DNA from: Fistularia commersonii
Taxonomy: Eukaryota; Chordata; Actinopteri; Syngnathiformes; Fistulariidae
Direction: 5' to 3'
Assembly: GCA_037954325.1 (NCBI GenBank)
Contig: JBBMNZ010000017.1
Coordinates: forward strand, 12,474,001 to 12,538,000
DNA: 64,000 bases
Shown here: positions 48,890 to 61,159 of the stretch, in pieces
Position numbering within the stretch: the first letter of the stretch is position 1
Layout of the letters: the number at the start of each line of letters is the position of its first letter
Notes under the pieces: generated by a model
Seen by the model: the letters and a program-made list of their open reading frames with translations, nothing else
Database searches by the model: none
Told to the model about the DNA's origin: nothing
Translations under genes and position numbers: made by a program

Positions 48890-49260
48890 CCTCTTGGCAG
48901 AAAATTTGCACACCCCTGCATTAGTACCTTTTTACTGGAGGAACTTTTTGCAGCTCCAAGAAGCTTTTCTGGAACTAGGCCATATTTTGGTGCCTCGGAA
49001 CCCGGACCTCATCTCCTAGAACCATTTTGCATGAGCAGATATTTCTCGCTGGGCCATTTTAAAAAACTATCAAGCCTCTTTCAAAGAGGTTTCCAAGGCT
49101 CGTGAAGGAACATCTACATTTCAGCCAGAATAAGCGCGAGGTTAGCGAACGGGATCCTTCGAAGGGAGAAGGTAAAAACGCTCCAACCATCTGGTTGTTA
49201 TTCCATGAACGCCGTGGCAGCTCCGCCTCCGTGGAGTCCGTGTTGTCTTTTTCTTCTTCT
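48890..49260. repeat. Dispersed repeat, copy 1 (unclassified)
   Basis: CATCTACATTTCAGCCAGAA, CTCCAACCATCTGGTTGTTA and TTCCATGAACGCCGTGGCAG recur at 52500-52660 in the same order and orientation with about 15-25% differences by eye. The preceding AGCTCCAAGAAGCTTTTCTG and CTAGAACCATTTTGC parts have partial counterparts at 52260-52300. Confidence 0.7.
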
Positions 49261-50164
49261 TCTTCGGCGGTTTGTTTCTGAGCGTAAAGCTTCAGGTGCG
49301 GTTGTTCTCCTATCGTTCCCGACCTCGGCCCCTTCTTGCCTTTGGTCATGCAAAACGGAAAGGTTTTCGGAGGAGGCTGCTTCCTGGAGCAGAATTCAAA
49401 TTGCTCTCTTCATTTAAAAAAAAAAAACAAAAAAAAAACGACTGCTTTAGCTTTCGAAGTGTCTTGTTGGTTCATATGAGAACGAGTCGGGATCCGAAAC
49501 GGGAGGGAAAGCTCGGCCGAGGTGTGCCGGCGGGCTCTGATTTAAGTTATGTACATCACATATTGTACCAACAGTGCATTTAAATGCATTATTCATATCC
49601 CTCCTCACAGCTCTAATGCAGTGTTTGAAATCCGCGTCGTGACGGATTATCTCTCGACGATCGTTAGATACGCGACGCGCGGATTTGGATCGTACCTGCC
49701 CGCGCTTTTGTTCCCGGCTGGTAATTATTTTTCAAGAATACTAGTTTTGCCATTTCATTTGCCAATTTTCCTGATTAAGAGTGCACGTGTCAATTTCCTG
49801 GATTAGTCTCTTGGCAAGTGTGTGTGTGTGTGTGTGTGTGAGCAGATCCCTGATACTTTGCTCTGAGCCTGGAGGCATAAACATATTTCCCCGCATTGTG
49901 CACCTTGGTAAGATTCAGTGGGAGCAGCTCTGCTCATCTAGATTAAGACGCTGGTTGAGTGACTGCGGATTAAATTTCCCCCTCCGTCCCGGACGATGTG
50001 TAAAATAATAATCTTGCCCGATATCGGTGTCATGGAAGTGATTGCGTATGAAAACAACCCCCCCCTGCCTGCACACGTTTAACAATGCACAGAAGCTTAA
50101 ATGATGAATTTTAATATCACAGTATCAGATGAGATGAGGTTTAGCAAAGTGTCAGATTGTATTG
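49261..50164. other. Intergenic sequence
   Basis: A poly-A run lies near 49416-49438 and a GT run at 49820-49839. Otherwise unique. No gene seen. Confidence 0.5.
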
Positions 50165-50405
50165 CAGTGATTAGCACATCACTCTATCTACGGCTCATCC
50201 AGCTGTCATGGGGTGAAAGGTGGGGTTCACTATGGACCTGTGAACCTCCTGCATGTTGTCGGACTTTGGGGGGGGGGGGGCGGCAAAGTCCTCCAGGAGA
50301 ACCTGGAGGAACCCCACAGGAGAACATGCAAACCCCACATGAAGAAAGGCCCCAACCAGGGATCTCCTGGTTGCAAGTTGGAGATGCTGAGTGCTTCATG
50401 TGACC
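50165..50405 (-). mobile_element. SINE copy
   Basis: GCTGTCATGGGGTGAAAGGT, GGGGTTCACTATGGACCTGT, CTGCATGTTGTCGGACTTTG, AGGAGAACATGCAAACCCCA and GGCCCCAACCAGGGATCTCC keep consensus order in reverse orientation almost to the tRNA-related end. A G-run interrupts it. Confidence 0.75.
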
Positions 50406-50899
50406 CCATCTTTATATTTTTCCAACACATTTGGAGGGGGAGGATGGATTTATCTTCTAACTTCCATCCCGTGAAGCTCCTCTAGCGGTCTTGTCCTGGC
50501 TTGTGGAGTCTTCAGAAACAGACACGAGGTTCGATGCCCACAGGATATCCTCCTGTAAAAGTGTCCAAGGACCTCTATTCAGGCTAGCAGCAGACTTTGT
50601 GTCCTGATAGCCTCGCTTGTAATATTTTACCCGCAGCACATCGAGTCCGAAGCGATTCTCTACATATCCCTTACACTGACTCATTGTGGCAAACCCTACG
50701 TTTCCATGTGTATTATTTGGGCGTCTGTCTCGTCTTGAAGGTCCACGTGTGTGAAGAACCGACAAACCCAGCAGACGAAAGCGTCCGGGTCGCTTCGGTC
50801 CATCCGTTTTGTTTTTTGTTTTCTCCCATCTCATGAATAAAATATGGGCCAAAAACCGCCACGCCCTGTCTGACGGGAGTCTGTACTGATGGTTCCAAC
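50406..50899. other. Intergenic sequence
   Basis: Unique, no gene seen. The minus-strand frames here are random-like. Confidence 0.45.
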
Positions 50900-51115
50900 G
50901 GCCCGGTGAAGATTCATCCCCCTCACAGCCAGAAGGTCCCTGGTTGGATTCTGAAAGGAGGCCTTCCATGATCTCCCCCGTGTCTGCTTGGGGTTCTTCG
51001 GGGTTCTCCAGGTCCAAACCCCAACATTATCCGGATATTTAAACAAGAGGGTGAGCTGTAGGATGTTGCGTCCGATCCAGGGTGATAATACAGATAATGG
51101 ATGGGTGAATGCAAA
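50900..51115 (+). mobile_element. SINE copy
   Basis: CTCACAGCCAGAAGGTCCCT, GGTTGGATTCTGAAAGGAGG, CTTGGGGTTCTTCGGGGTTC and GGGTGATAATACAGATAATG follow the sense consensus. GGTTGGATTC occupies the position of the tRNA-like B box. Confidence 0.7.
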
Positions 51116-51869
51116 AACGGCCACTAGCCAGATAATAGTGTGGGTTTGTGAATTCCTGGGTTCCTGCAGGACCTCACAACCACAGCCTTTGCAAAAAAAA
51201 AAAAAAAAAAAAAATCCTACAAATAATCTCGCGTGTGCGACACTTCCGTGGCTGTATCAGCAGAGGGCTGCGATGGTCGACCGCTCCCCCTGCAACCGGG
51301 GAGCATGCCAACCCTGCAGGCTGCAGATGGTGAAGACATGGGCCGCGTCCAGAACGCTATCCGCACCGCCGCCCGACCCGCCGGTGACGAAAAACATCAA
51401 GACGGCGTCTCGGAGAAACAGTCAAAGGTTAAATCCGATGGAACTCGATGCAAGTGTTTGGTTGCAAACACTCGGAGCTGCAAACTCATCAATGCCGTGG
51501 GCTAATGTGATACGGAGCCTGCGAGCTACGGAGGGAATGAGCATTCGCGGTAATTCGATAAGGAGATGGGAGAGGATCCTTTGCGCATCTGGGCCGAAGG
51601 CGTGTTTACACCGTGAGCCGCGGTGCATTAACACCGTAATGCTCCCGGGCCACCGGTGGAGGCTTTAGATGCATGTGGTTTTTTTTTTTTTTTGGGCCTT
51701 GTTAGGAGGCCACAGTCCATCGGAGCCGGGGTGGAAGGGGCGGGGAGGGTCTCAGAGGACAGATGGGAGGCCCCATGTAGGCAGGAAATTCATGTTTACT
51801 GCCCCCTTTCAAAGGAAATTGATGGCTATTAACTACTTCACCATGGACCCAGATTGTTTTGAGGTTTCC

Positions 51870-51900
<31 letters not shown>

Positions 51901-52249
51901 AGTGGAGAGGCAAGATCGAGCTAAGTCTTCGGCTGGCGGCGGCTCGATAATTGTGCGGTCAGGCCACATATCATCCGCGTGAGTCTTCAGTTAGAACCCC
52001 GGCCGACTGCACTTGCACGTTTGCCCACCCTCCCCACCCCCGCCCTCGTTCCTGGTGAAATCTCGTGCACGTTTGATCACGCCATCGCAGGTAGTCCCGA
52101 AAAACACGTGGAATTCACAAACGCTCCTTTCAGAGAGCCGGTTCGGCGCATGTGATTTTATAATTCTGCCATTTTGAGGAATTGTAAGATGGGAAGTGTA
52201 AATCGTTTCTCTGCTGGTGGATTTAGGATTATCGATATCAAGGCATCCA
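51116..52249. other. Intergenic sequence
   Basis: A poly-A run lies at 51194-51213, poly-T at 51679-51692 and GT at 51876-51900. The longest plus-strand frame here (50988-51668) runs through the poly-A and the SINE, so it is not a gene. Confidence 0.5.
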
Positions 52250-52790
52250 AAGCTCTTTTTGCAGTTCCTAGAACCTTTTAGGGACGTTTCTTGGTGCTTT
52301 GGGACCTTCAGCTTCGGTTCCAACGCAGTCTTTTCACAGTTCCAGATATCTCTCGGTGTTTGTGATCGGTGGACTTCATAAGCCACGCCCGTTTCCAGAT
52401 ATCTGTCTGGGACTGTGGAGCACCATTTTTGAAAGCTATGGAGTGACTAAGAGGTCCGGGCGCTTCTGGCCTGTTACACCTCAGATGGGTTTCCGGGGCT
52501 CGCAGAGAAACATCTACATTTATTCAGCCAGAATACATGCGGAGTTAGCGGGGGCTCTTCACAGCGCAGGGAGAAGATAGAAATACTCCAACCATCTGGT
52601 AGTCCATGGTTGTCATTCCATAAACTCTGTGGCAGCTGCCACCTCCGTGGTGTCCGTGTTTTCATTCTGGTTTGTGACAAAAAGTGCCCCGAACAAGAGA
52701 TGGACCTACGAAGAGGTCCGGCCTCTTCTGGCGTGTCAGAGAGGGATTTCAAAGCCTCGCAGGGGAAAATCTACATTTTCAAGTTTTACG
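52250..52790. repeat. Dispersed repeat, copy 2, with internal duplication
   Basis: It matches 48890-49260. Within it, AGAGGTCCGGGCGCTTCTGG and CATCTACATTT (52451-52520) recur as AGAGGTCCGGCCTCTTCTGG and ATCTACATTT (52710-52780), giving one and a half tandem units. Confidence 0.7.
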
Positions 52791-53765
52791 TAATCCTGCG
52801 ATTAGTTAAATTTAGCCGGTAGCAAACAGCAATGTGATCAACGCTAGCCGCTAGCGCGCTTCTTCAGCCGGTCCTCAAATCTCAATCCGGGTTTCCCGGA
52901 TCAGGTTTTTTTTTTTTTTTTTGGAAAGTAAACCAGGAAGACGCACAAACCTGCAGATCGAACCGGCTACTCCGATACTTGTAGCGTGTCACGGCAACCG
53001 GTCCCGTCTTTCCAGCTGTAAACGACATTGTGAATTCAACTGTTCCATCATAACGTGTTTGAAACCCGCATTGTCCCCAATCTTCTTAAAGTCCCGTTGT
53101 TTTGTCTTCCTGTCAAGTCATTGTCTCCGGGAAAGCCATTCTATTCCATTTTTATCCTGATGGCTAAAAGTGAGTTGTCAGCCCTGCCGTCCTCCCCCAG
53201 AGATGGTCTTGTTTCTCCCACTGTTTCCCCGTCAGTCATCTTGACAGGTTGTCAGCGAGTGAGCGGCGTCCACACGTGAAAAAGCCTCCACAGGTTAGAG
53301 AACGCCGGCTTTGCTTTGCCGGAGGGGCGGTTATCATCCTCGGGATGTCGCGGGACAGTTAATATCTGTTCGGCAACGCGTGTCCAACACTCTCCGGTGT
53401 CTTGGTACCACGCCGTCCAGGCTCGGGACCGCCGGAGAGCTGGTTTTTGTATATCCTTTTACCGATTTAGCAATTACCCAATGAGCCTTTCCCCCTCTGC
53501 GATCTTCCTGAACACTGCCTCTGCATTTTATGGACTCATTTTGAGAATATTGCGTTTTCATTTCACACGTATTTTCAGCGATTCTCCCTTGTTTTTTTTT
53601 TTTTTTTTTTTTTTTTCAACATCTATGGCAGCATCATAAACAAACAAACAAACAAAAAAAAAAACGGTGGTGCTTTTTTTGTCTGCGTGGAAGGGGAACG
53701 AAAATTGTGTGATTTTGTGCCCTAATTTCAAACCGAGTAATGTCCTCCGATGTGATCCAAAACAG

Positions 53766-53812
<47 letters not shown>

Positions 53813-54209
53813 CAGTGGAAAGAGACAAAGAGAAAAGAGGCTTATTAGCGTCCATCTATCATGAAACCGCAGACCGGTCACATGCAGTACATTAACTCGC
53901 CATCACGAATCAATGGCTCATCCATAAAGCATTACGGTCAAAGGTATATTAAGAAGTTGTGACATTAACATCTAGCTGATGTCATCTGGACGCGTGGGCC
54001 CGAAAACCTTTTAGTCAAAAACGGGAACGGACTAAATATAGCCGCCGGTTCAACCCAGAGGACAACAGCGCAGCTCGACCCCGCGGATGCAGGTAGACAG
54101 AAACCTTGGTTCAGACTTTCAGGGCAATGAGCGGCACTCTGGCCAAATACGGACGGACATTAATGGAAAGTGGCTGAACTGCTGCCGCAAACTCGTCTAC
54201 TGTCACAAT
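52791..54209. other. Intergenic sequence with a CA microsatellite
   Basis: Poly-T runs lie at 52907-52922 and 53593-53616. A CA run lies at 53775-53809. Otherwise unique with no recognisable coding frame. Confidence 0.5.
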
Positions 54210-54605
54210 AAAAGTGATTGACGGGTTCCGAAAGAGCAAGAGCGAGGACGGGAACCGGAATACGAACGGGAATAAAGCTATGATTGGGAATCAGCGCAAG
54301 GACGACAGGAAGAATATGAAAAATAAGAATGTGAGCGTGAACGGGAAGAGCAAGGAAGTGAAAAATGAACAAGAACCAAAATTCGAGCAAGAAGAGAAAG
54401 AATATGAGCATAAATAATAATAATTAGAAGAACAAGAAGGTGAACATGAACCAGAATATGAGCGTAAGCGAGAGGAGCGTTAACATGGTCGTCAAGAAGA
54501 ACAAGGATATGAGGATGGACAAGAAGGAAGGCAAGAATATGAACATTAATAAGAAGCACAAGAGCAAGAATTTGAACGTGAACAAGAAGGCAAGCGTGTG
54601 TTCTA
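54210..54605. repeat. Purine-rich degenerate short-period repeat
   Basis: The plus strand is almost all A and G with regularly spaced AAGAA, GAACG, AATATGA and GAGCAAGA words, a decayed repeat of about 6-12 bases. Both strands stay largely open, giving Lys/Asn/Glu-rich frames. I read this as simple-sequence DNA, not a protein gene. Confidence 0.75.
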
Positions 54606-54647
54606 TCAACAGCTGCTTCTAGAGGATGGACTATGTCGCTGTTTCAG

Positions 54648-54672
54648 CGCACACACACACACACACACACAC
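54648..54672. repeat. (CA)12 microsatellite
   Basis: CA run at the right-hand edge of the purine-rich block. Confidence 0.95.
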
Positions 54673-54914
54673 CCCTACATAAGTGCATATACATGACATC
54701 CCAGACATTGTGCGCTTGGTAACCACATTTGCCACGGCGACGCAGGTCTGGTTGTCTCCGATATGAGACTCCAGATTTTGTTACGTGGCTGATTCTGAGC
54801 CAGTCCTCCTCCGGGACCTTCCCCAGGACCTCGGCTGAAACGTAGAAGTGAACCGTGAGAAGAACGAAGGCGACTAACGGACGTTGAGAAGGAGGCGGAC
54901 GTTGTAGGACACTG

Positions 54915-55325
54915 AACAAGTTAACGGTCCGTGGAGAAGAGGTGGAGGAAGGTGTGCGAGAATCTTGGATAGGAAGGGAAAAAGTTTCTGGGCAGCCAGA
55001 AGATTGGGAAAGGTAGTGGCGGCACAGTTGGAGGTAGCAGAGATGTGGAGGTTGCTCTGTGGGAGTGAGAAGGACGGAGAGGATCAGGGATGAGTCCAGC
55101 AGAGATGTTCAAGGTGGTTTTGAGGTGCACAGAAGAGAAGGTGAAGATCTGGGTGGAAGGATGCAGAGGTTGGAACTACCAGCCAGGAGGGAAGACCAGA
55201 GAGGAGGTTGACGGACGAAGGGAAAGACGACATGAAGTTAGATGTTGAGAGAGAGGAAGATGCAGGGGGGTTAGATGGAGGCAGGTGATTGGCTGTGGTG
55301 AGAAGAAGGGGAGGTATACGTAAGG
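54915..55325 (+). mobile_element. LINE C-terminal remnant (same family as 37.6-39.1 kb)
   Basis: The translation retains AAQLEVAEMWRLLCGSEKDG and GRPERRLTDEGKDDMKLDVE-like text. This parallels AELEVAEMKMLRFSLG and GRPKRRFMDVVREDMK of the minus-strand copy at 38 kb. It is frame-broken and old. Confidence 0.7.
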
Positions 55326-56009
55326 GGAGTTGTTATTTGGTGACTCCTTCATTTGACGTTGCCTCCTCGGTTTACGTCTCGCCCATCCTTGTCAGCTTCA
55401 GGTCAAGCCTGTTCCAGCTTTCCCTTTTATGGAGGACCTCGGAGGTCCACTGCGGAACACGCAGCATTTGCCACGAAGACCATCCTTCTTCTGGTAGATC
55501 CTCAGACTTTGGTTTTGGAGCACATCTGCTAGCCATCTGCTGGGGTCTTTGCCCACGTTTGTGAGATTCTCAGAAATAATAAATGTTATTTCCGCAACCT
55601 TGGCTCAACTGGTATGAAGAGAGGGAAGCCAGTTGGACACAAAAGCTGGCAAAAACGGGAGGATATCAAGACATCGGTCGCATCCAGGTTGAATTCAGCC
55701 AGGCTACCGATAAATCATTCAGAGCTGGGCATGACTTGACGGCAGTTGCCTGCTGAAAATGCAAGGAAGGTTCCATGTCCTCAGGCGAATGCCCACTGGC
55801 ACCGACCAGACCACGCACTGTGGTTGCTTTGTCCTATATTTAGAAACAACATAGTCACTCTGGATGTGGTTATTGTCCGCTGGACAGAAAGCAAATGTAT
55901 GCAAATCGAAAATGTGGTATTAAAAAATAAAAGGCCGAGATAATTGTGACACTTTTTGTGTTGTTGTCGGTAACAGGGGTTGGGTCAAGACTTGTATCTC
56001 TATTTTGAT
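55326..56009. other. Intergenic sequence between two LINE remnants
   Basis: The 55330-55600 part ends in GTGAGATTCTCAGAAATAAT and AAATGTTATT, which looks like the polyadenylation end of a retroelement, but the class is not clear. The 55740-55940 part has a short frame without family features. Confidence 0.4.
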
Positions 56010-56330
56010 GGGTCTATATTTTTGGCGATCTGTACTATGCACGAGGCTGGAGAGGCTCAGGAGTGAGTCCATCAGAGGAACAGCACAGGTTAGATGTCCT
56101 GGAGGGCAATTTAGATTGAGATGGTTTGAAGGAGGGACAGTAAAGGCAGAACGATGTGGAGGGAAGAACCACCGGGAGAGGAGGCCTAGAGGTGAACCAG
56201 AGAGGAAATTTATGGATGGAGGGAGGGAGCACAGGAAGTTAGTTGGTGTGAGAGAAGAGCAGATGATTCACTTGGGTGACCCCCAGAAGGGAGCAGCCAG
56301 AGGGAACACAAGATGGTAATCTAGGGTACG
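56010..56330 (+). mobile_element. LINE C-terminal remnant (same family)
   Basis: The frame reads ERLRSESIRGTAQVRCPG, then FRLRWFEG and PERKFMDGGREHRKLVGVRE. The order matches the RxRNESIRGTAHVRCFG to KRRFMDVVREDMKVVGVREE part of the 38-kb copy. It ends in an MIHLGDPQKGAARGN-like terminus. Confidence 0.85.
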
Positions 56331-57944
56331 GTTGTTACATTCCAGTTGTACATAAAAAATTGGATGGGAGTCTTTCTGTACGGTTGCTTTTCGGAGCCAC
56401 TTCTTCCTAATGTAGAGCTTGAAAGTTTGCAGAGATGTCAATAAGTGAACGTTCAGGGATACAAGAAGCTTCAGCCCGCTTTCACCGACGCTTATGGGGC
56501 CTTATTACCTTCCATGGAAAATGTATTACAAGGGCCTTTCTATTACCAGTGACCCAGATCAGACATAAAAACATCCGCCGAGGAAACTTCTGTGACAGAC
56601 TTGTTTGTTTCTTTGTCAGTTGGCAGAATCATGGAAAAAAAAACTAACGGGCCCGTTCTCATTGCACTGAATGAGTGTTTTGATGCGTGAAGCTTGCGGG
56701 GGGGAGAAGAAACAGAAGTGAGTTTGAGGTGGCATGACAGGGGAAAACTTTCATCTTTGTTTTTTTTTTTAAATTAAAAGGAAATGAAAGTCTCAGTGAG
56801 ACGGAGCGCGTCCGCGCTGTTCTCCTGGTGGAAAAAAACCTCCGACGGAGATGCTCACAGGTGCTACGCGAAAGGAGGCATCCCCGTTTCCACTTAATAT
56901 TCTATTTTTAAAGAGTCTCGCTGAAGATCCTACTGCGCTTTTTGTACGAATACGGGGCTGCAGCTCATCACGCTGCGGACGCCCTGAGCTGCGCATATCA
57001 CTTAGAAAAATAACCCGGCACGTATTCTGAAGCCGTAGTCTGCCGCAGCACGGGAAAATTTTTGCGTTCGCGAAGCTCCACGATACGCGTGAAGCTCGAT
57101 GGATCCGAAACACGATGACATCGCTGCGTTTTGACGCCGTAGCGTGTTAGCGCTCGCAAAAATAACCCGGACGACATCCTTTTGGCGTTTTTCCACTCTC
57201 GCCCCGCGTCGCACGCCTTTTGTTTGACGCCCGATGATGCTATCAGATGGTTTTGCTGTTTGCTCACGTGCAGAGGTGAAGGAACTATTTATCCTGCGAT
57301 GGATTCCGTCTGCCGATGTTTGTCGGGGGCCACAGCAGGACGCAGCCTCTTCTTTCATCCCTCCTTTTGAAGTCGCAGCTCGCTGTTGACTCCATGCGCC
57401 CTATCATTTCAGGAGAAGATGAATTGGTGGCGGGTTCTATTTACTGACCGCTCGTGCTGTTCTCAGCGTTCTTCGTAGCCATGGGATACTCATTCAGGCA
57501 CTTGAGCAAGTGCATTGGAAGGAAAAAAGGTTCTGTGCGGGACCCGGAACGGTGCGCAGTAGAGAGCTTCTGGTTATCCAGAAGGAGGAGGTTTCTTTCT
57601 TCCATTAGAGAAACTCTTTGGAAATAATCACCAGAAAGCTAAAATAAATAATTGCCAATAGTAAAGGGATGTTGTTGGACTTGAACAGGACTCCTGTCTT
57701 CTGTTTCTGGTAGCGACCACAACCAGAGCCTGCCTGTGAGACACGCGCAGAGTAACCCCTGCTCATCCCATGACGAAGGCGAACAAGGCGGGTTGTGTGT
57801 CTGACACCCCAAAACAAAGAAACAGTGATTTACACCGACAATGTTTTTGTGTTGTCTCATGTACTTTTAACACGGTTTGTTCCACCGCTTCATCACAAGC
57901 TCTCACTTTTATAATCTCCTGACAATCACAGTGGTTGGAAACAT
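56331..57944. other. Intergenic sequence
   Basis: Unique with short poly-A/T runs. The 56780-57370 part is CpG-richer. No recognisable exon. Confidence 0.45.
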
Positions 57945-58250
57945 TGATACGCTTTGCTAATCTGTACCGCTTGTCCTGCACTGAGGACCGTCATTGGGCG
58001 AGAGGTGGAGCTCACCCCGGACCGGCCAATCACAGGGCCGCTTCTAGAAACATACAACTATTCACGCTCCCATTCACCTGTCTGGATGCGAGCCTCCTGC
58101 ATCTCTGGACCGCGGGAGAAAACCGGAGACGCCGTAGGCGACCCGATGCAGTCACACGGAGGCCATGGAGACTCCACACAGGAAGGCCCCTCCATCGGAA
58201 TTTAACCTTCTTGAAAGAGCTAGCCTTTGCGCCGCTGAGCTGCCCATCCG
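57945..58250 (-). mobile_element. Nearly full-length SINE copy
   Basis: It keeps the whole consensus order in reverse: TGTACCGCTTGTCCTGCACT, GTCATTGGGCGAGAGGTGGA, GGCCAATCACAGGGCC, AACTATTCACGCTCCCATTC, GGACCGCGGGAGAAAACCGG, GAGACTCCACACAGGAAGGC, then ACCTTCTTGAAAGAGCTAGC and TGCGCCGCTGAGCTGCCC at the tRNA-related end. It is the best preserved copy of the family here. Confidence 0.82.
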
Positions 58251-61159
58251 TTTTCAATATCACCATTTTCCAATAGTACTTTAAATAAAAGCCATCGCGA
58301 TGTTAAACCGAGGATTAGTTGCCACTGATTAAAACCAACTGTTGTTTATGACACCAGACGGAGGAACAATGCGGCAGGTTAAAGCTACAAACAGTAGATC
58401 CTCTCTGCGTTTGGAGGAGATCCGAATACTGCCGATCCAGAGCGACTGGCAAAGTAACACGGATGTGAGAAACTTCTCCGAACTACATTTACTCGTGTTT
58501 ATGCAATGAAGAACTAAACCGATTGTTGAACGTTTGGAGAACTCTGGAGAATACATTAGAATAAAACGCAAATCAAATCATGTCTCTTGCAGTGGAGTCT
58601 GGATGGTGCCAACCACCAGCAGAACCCAACCTCCTAATTCACTGATATTGTCCTTTTTTTGTGTATCATTGTGTGATTAAGGAGTTCCGGGTCATCCTGT
58701 CTCGTTCGACCGATATGAAATTCACGACGCAAAATACATCCATTTATATTAACAACCCAGCACAAGGGGATAATGCCGTAATACGTCTAGAACACTGACA
58801 AGAAAAAGCCATTAAATGCGCCCTGCGCTTCAGCTGTTCGCCAACTGTGATTGAAACGTCCGGTTACGTAATTCTGCTCGCTGACAAAGAAGCAAACAAA
58901 TTGTTCACATCACCCCATGGCGGTGGGATATATATATATATATATGCATATATTGATATATATATATATATGTGTGTGTATGGATACGTAGGAGGTAATT
59001 AGTTGAAGCCATTAGTAGAAATGGAAGTACATTTAGGATTTTTTGTGGCCTCCACCCCCTCAACTTTCATTGCTATGTATCCCTGCATACATGAATTCAA
59101 GTTTTACCTCCTGCATGACAAACAACAGCTTGAATATATAATTGCTTGCAGGTTAGCGGCTCACTTGGTAGAGATTGCCGGTTGCCCAGCTTCTGCCGTA
59201 TGCATGCCGAAGAGTCCCGGCGGGCCGGTTAGCGCCATGTAAGTGGGGACGGTTTACCGTAACTTTTGAAAACATCTAACGGAACCGCGTCGGGAAGGCG
59301 ACAACGTCATCGTAAACTAGCATTGAGAGGTCATTCGTCGACTCGTGTTGTGTCATGCGTCTGTCAAGCAGACGTATGTCGCTCGGACGGGATTTGTTCG
59401 GCGCTAGTGTCATCAGATGGTTGTCACCGATTGTTGCGTGAGACCAACGTCTCCAGATCAACAAGCAGACTGCCTTGCATACCGGATGTGAAAGGGCGGC
59501 CCTGGTTTACACCCGTACCCGGGCTTTCCAAGCATTGACTGGCAGGCTCTTCCCTGTTTTCTTGTCAGTCTAAACGCTGTCAGCAACTTCCAGGCCGACC
59601 GAGCCGGGGGATTCTAGGCAACCTGCCTAAACTGGTTACAACCACGCCAGATCGACTCGTCTATTTGACGATGTGACTCGACATAAAAACTCCCGCAGGG
59701 CGGCACCCAGAGAGCCGTGCTAGTAACCGTCTGCTGCCGTCGGTCTTTGCTAATCTATATGATTAATACGATTGATGAATAATTCAACTCACTCCTGTTC
59801 AATATAAAGAATGTAGCATGACGATGAGCCCTGAAGAAAAGCTACCTCATGCACAAATGCTAACACTGTGTACAGGTGTAAGCGATATGCGGGGTCTAAC
59901 AAAAAAAAAAAAAAATGAGCAGTTTGCTAATTATCTAGCTGAACATGTTATTTACTTGAGCTGGGTAAATTGGGAATGAGTCTTAGAAACATGGCGGCTC
60001 CTTTCATCCACAATGGCCATCCAAAGGTCTCCGGCTTCGCCCCGTTAGCCAGTGGAAGGTGAGCACCTTACTAGCGAGACACCTAAGGCTGTCCGAGGAT
60101 TTCTGTCAGTGCCGTGGCATTCGGCGTGTCTGCGTTTGAGCGGGCCGTACTTTTGCAGAATGCAGGAGGGCTCATTCAATTTTCATCGGGTATTGTTAGC
60201 TTAGCTCGGTCATTGAATGTGTGAGAAGGCTTGTGAGCTGCTGCAGAGTCTCTGCAGTGGGTTATCCCTTCTGCCCCATTTATGTTGGGAAGGTAGGTCT
60301 TTCAGTGGCCTTTAGCAGAAAGGACTATTTTTAAACTATCGTGCTCTTGGTATTTCTGCCCCGATCACGGTTCTTCAGTCCTGCGAGTTGACTTTCACCG
60401 CCCGAATTGGGTCACGCCATACAAAGGCAACCCGCCGATACCGATATCGGGTTTTCGTCCCGGCGTCCTTTCATGGCGTCGCCTGCGGACTCCCAGAGAA
60501 TCATAGTGACCCTTCCGTAAAAACATCCCCGTTTTAAGCTAGGCTGTTATTGACCGAAATCAAACATCGTCCAAGAATCGCCGCGATTAAAATTCATTTG
60601 TTGTATGACCGCGGATGACCACGTTTTCACGGTTTCTCGTCCGGAACTGGAGCCTGCTTCGTTGAAACATTAGATCTCGGCATTAACATTTTCATTTTGC
60701 GACTCCGGAGTTTACGTCTCTCTGACACCCAGCCCGAGGCCTCGTTTGCCAGGTGGAGAACAGCGCGCTAAAAGCTACCGGGGTTTTAGTGGCCGGTAGC
60801 AGCTAAGCAATATGTTCTGCCGCGTTGATTGAGGGAGCAAATTAAACATCTGAAAGCCCCGAGTTATTTAGTTCCTCGGCTGAAAATAGGTTTAAGACCG
60901 GAACCGCAACAGGCAGCCAGCTGAGCAGGATCTTTGCATCAGGCTTTTTTTCCGTCACTTCAATCCGCAGGATCCGAGGCCCGGATCGTCCGGAACCGCA
61001 GGGAGGAGTCAGGACCTTCTGGGATCCTCCCGGAACTTCCTGTAGGGAGACACGGGAGGCAAACTGGGAATGCGCTGACCCATTTCTACGCTTCGGGGGC
61101 GCTGACGGGGAAACCGGTGCGCGTGAAGCTGTCCGACCTGCGAACGGAGGAGGACAAGG
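58251..61159. other. Intergenic sequence upstream of ntrk3
   Basis: An AT repeat lies at 58929-58970 and a poly-A at 59899-59914. The 59140-59760 and 60000-60840 parts are unique, CpG-containing and free of recognised repeats. No exon is seen. Regulatory sequence for ntrk3 is possible. Confidence 0.5.

Noticed and set aside
50457..51017. 186-codon minus-strand frame
   Set aside because: It overlaps a SINE copy, has no recognisable domain and no splice context.
50988..51668. 226-codon plus-strand frame
   Set aside because: It starts in a SINE and reads through a poly-A run as poly-Lys; no family features.
59140..59240. tRNA-like segment (TAGCGGCTCACTTGGTAGAG)
   Set aside because: It has a faint A-box look but no convincing B box or cloverleaf; not called as tRNA or SINE.
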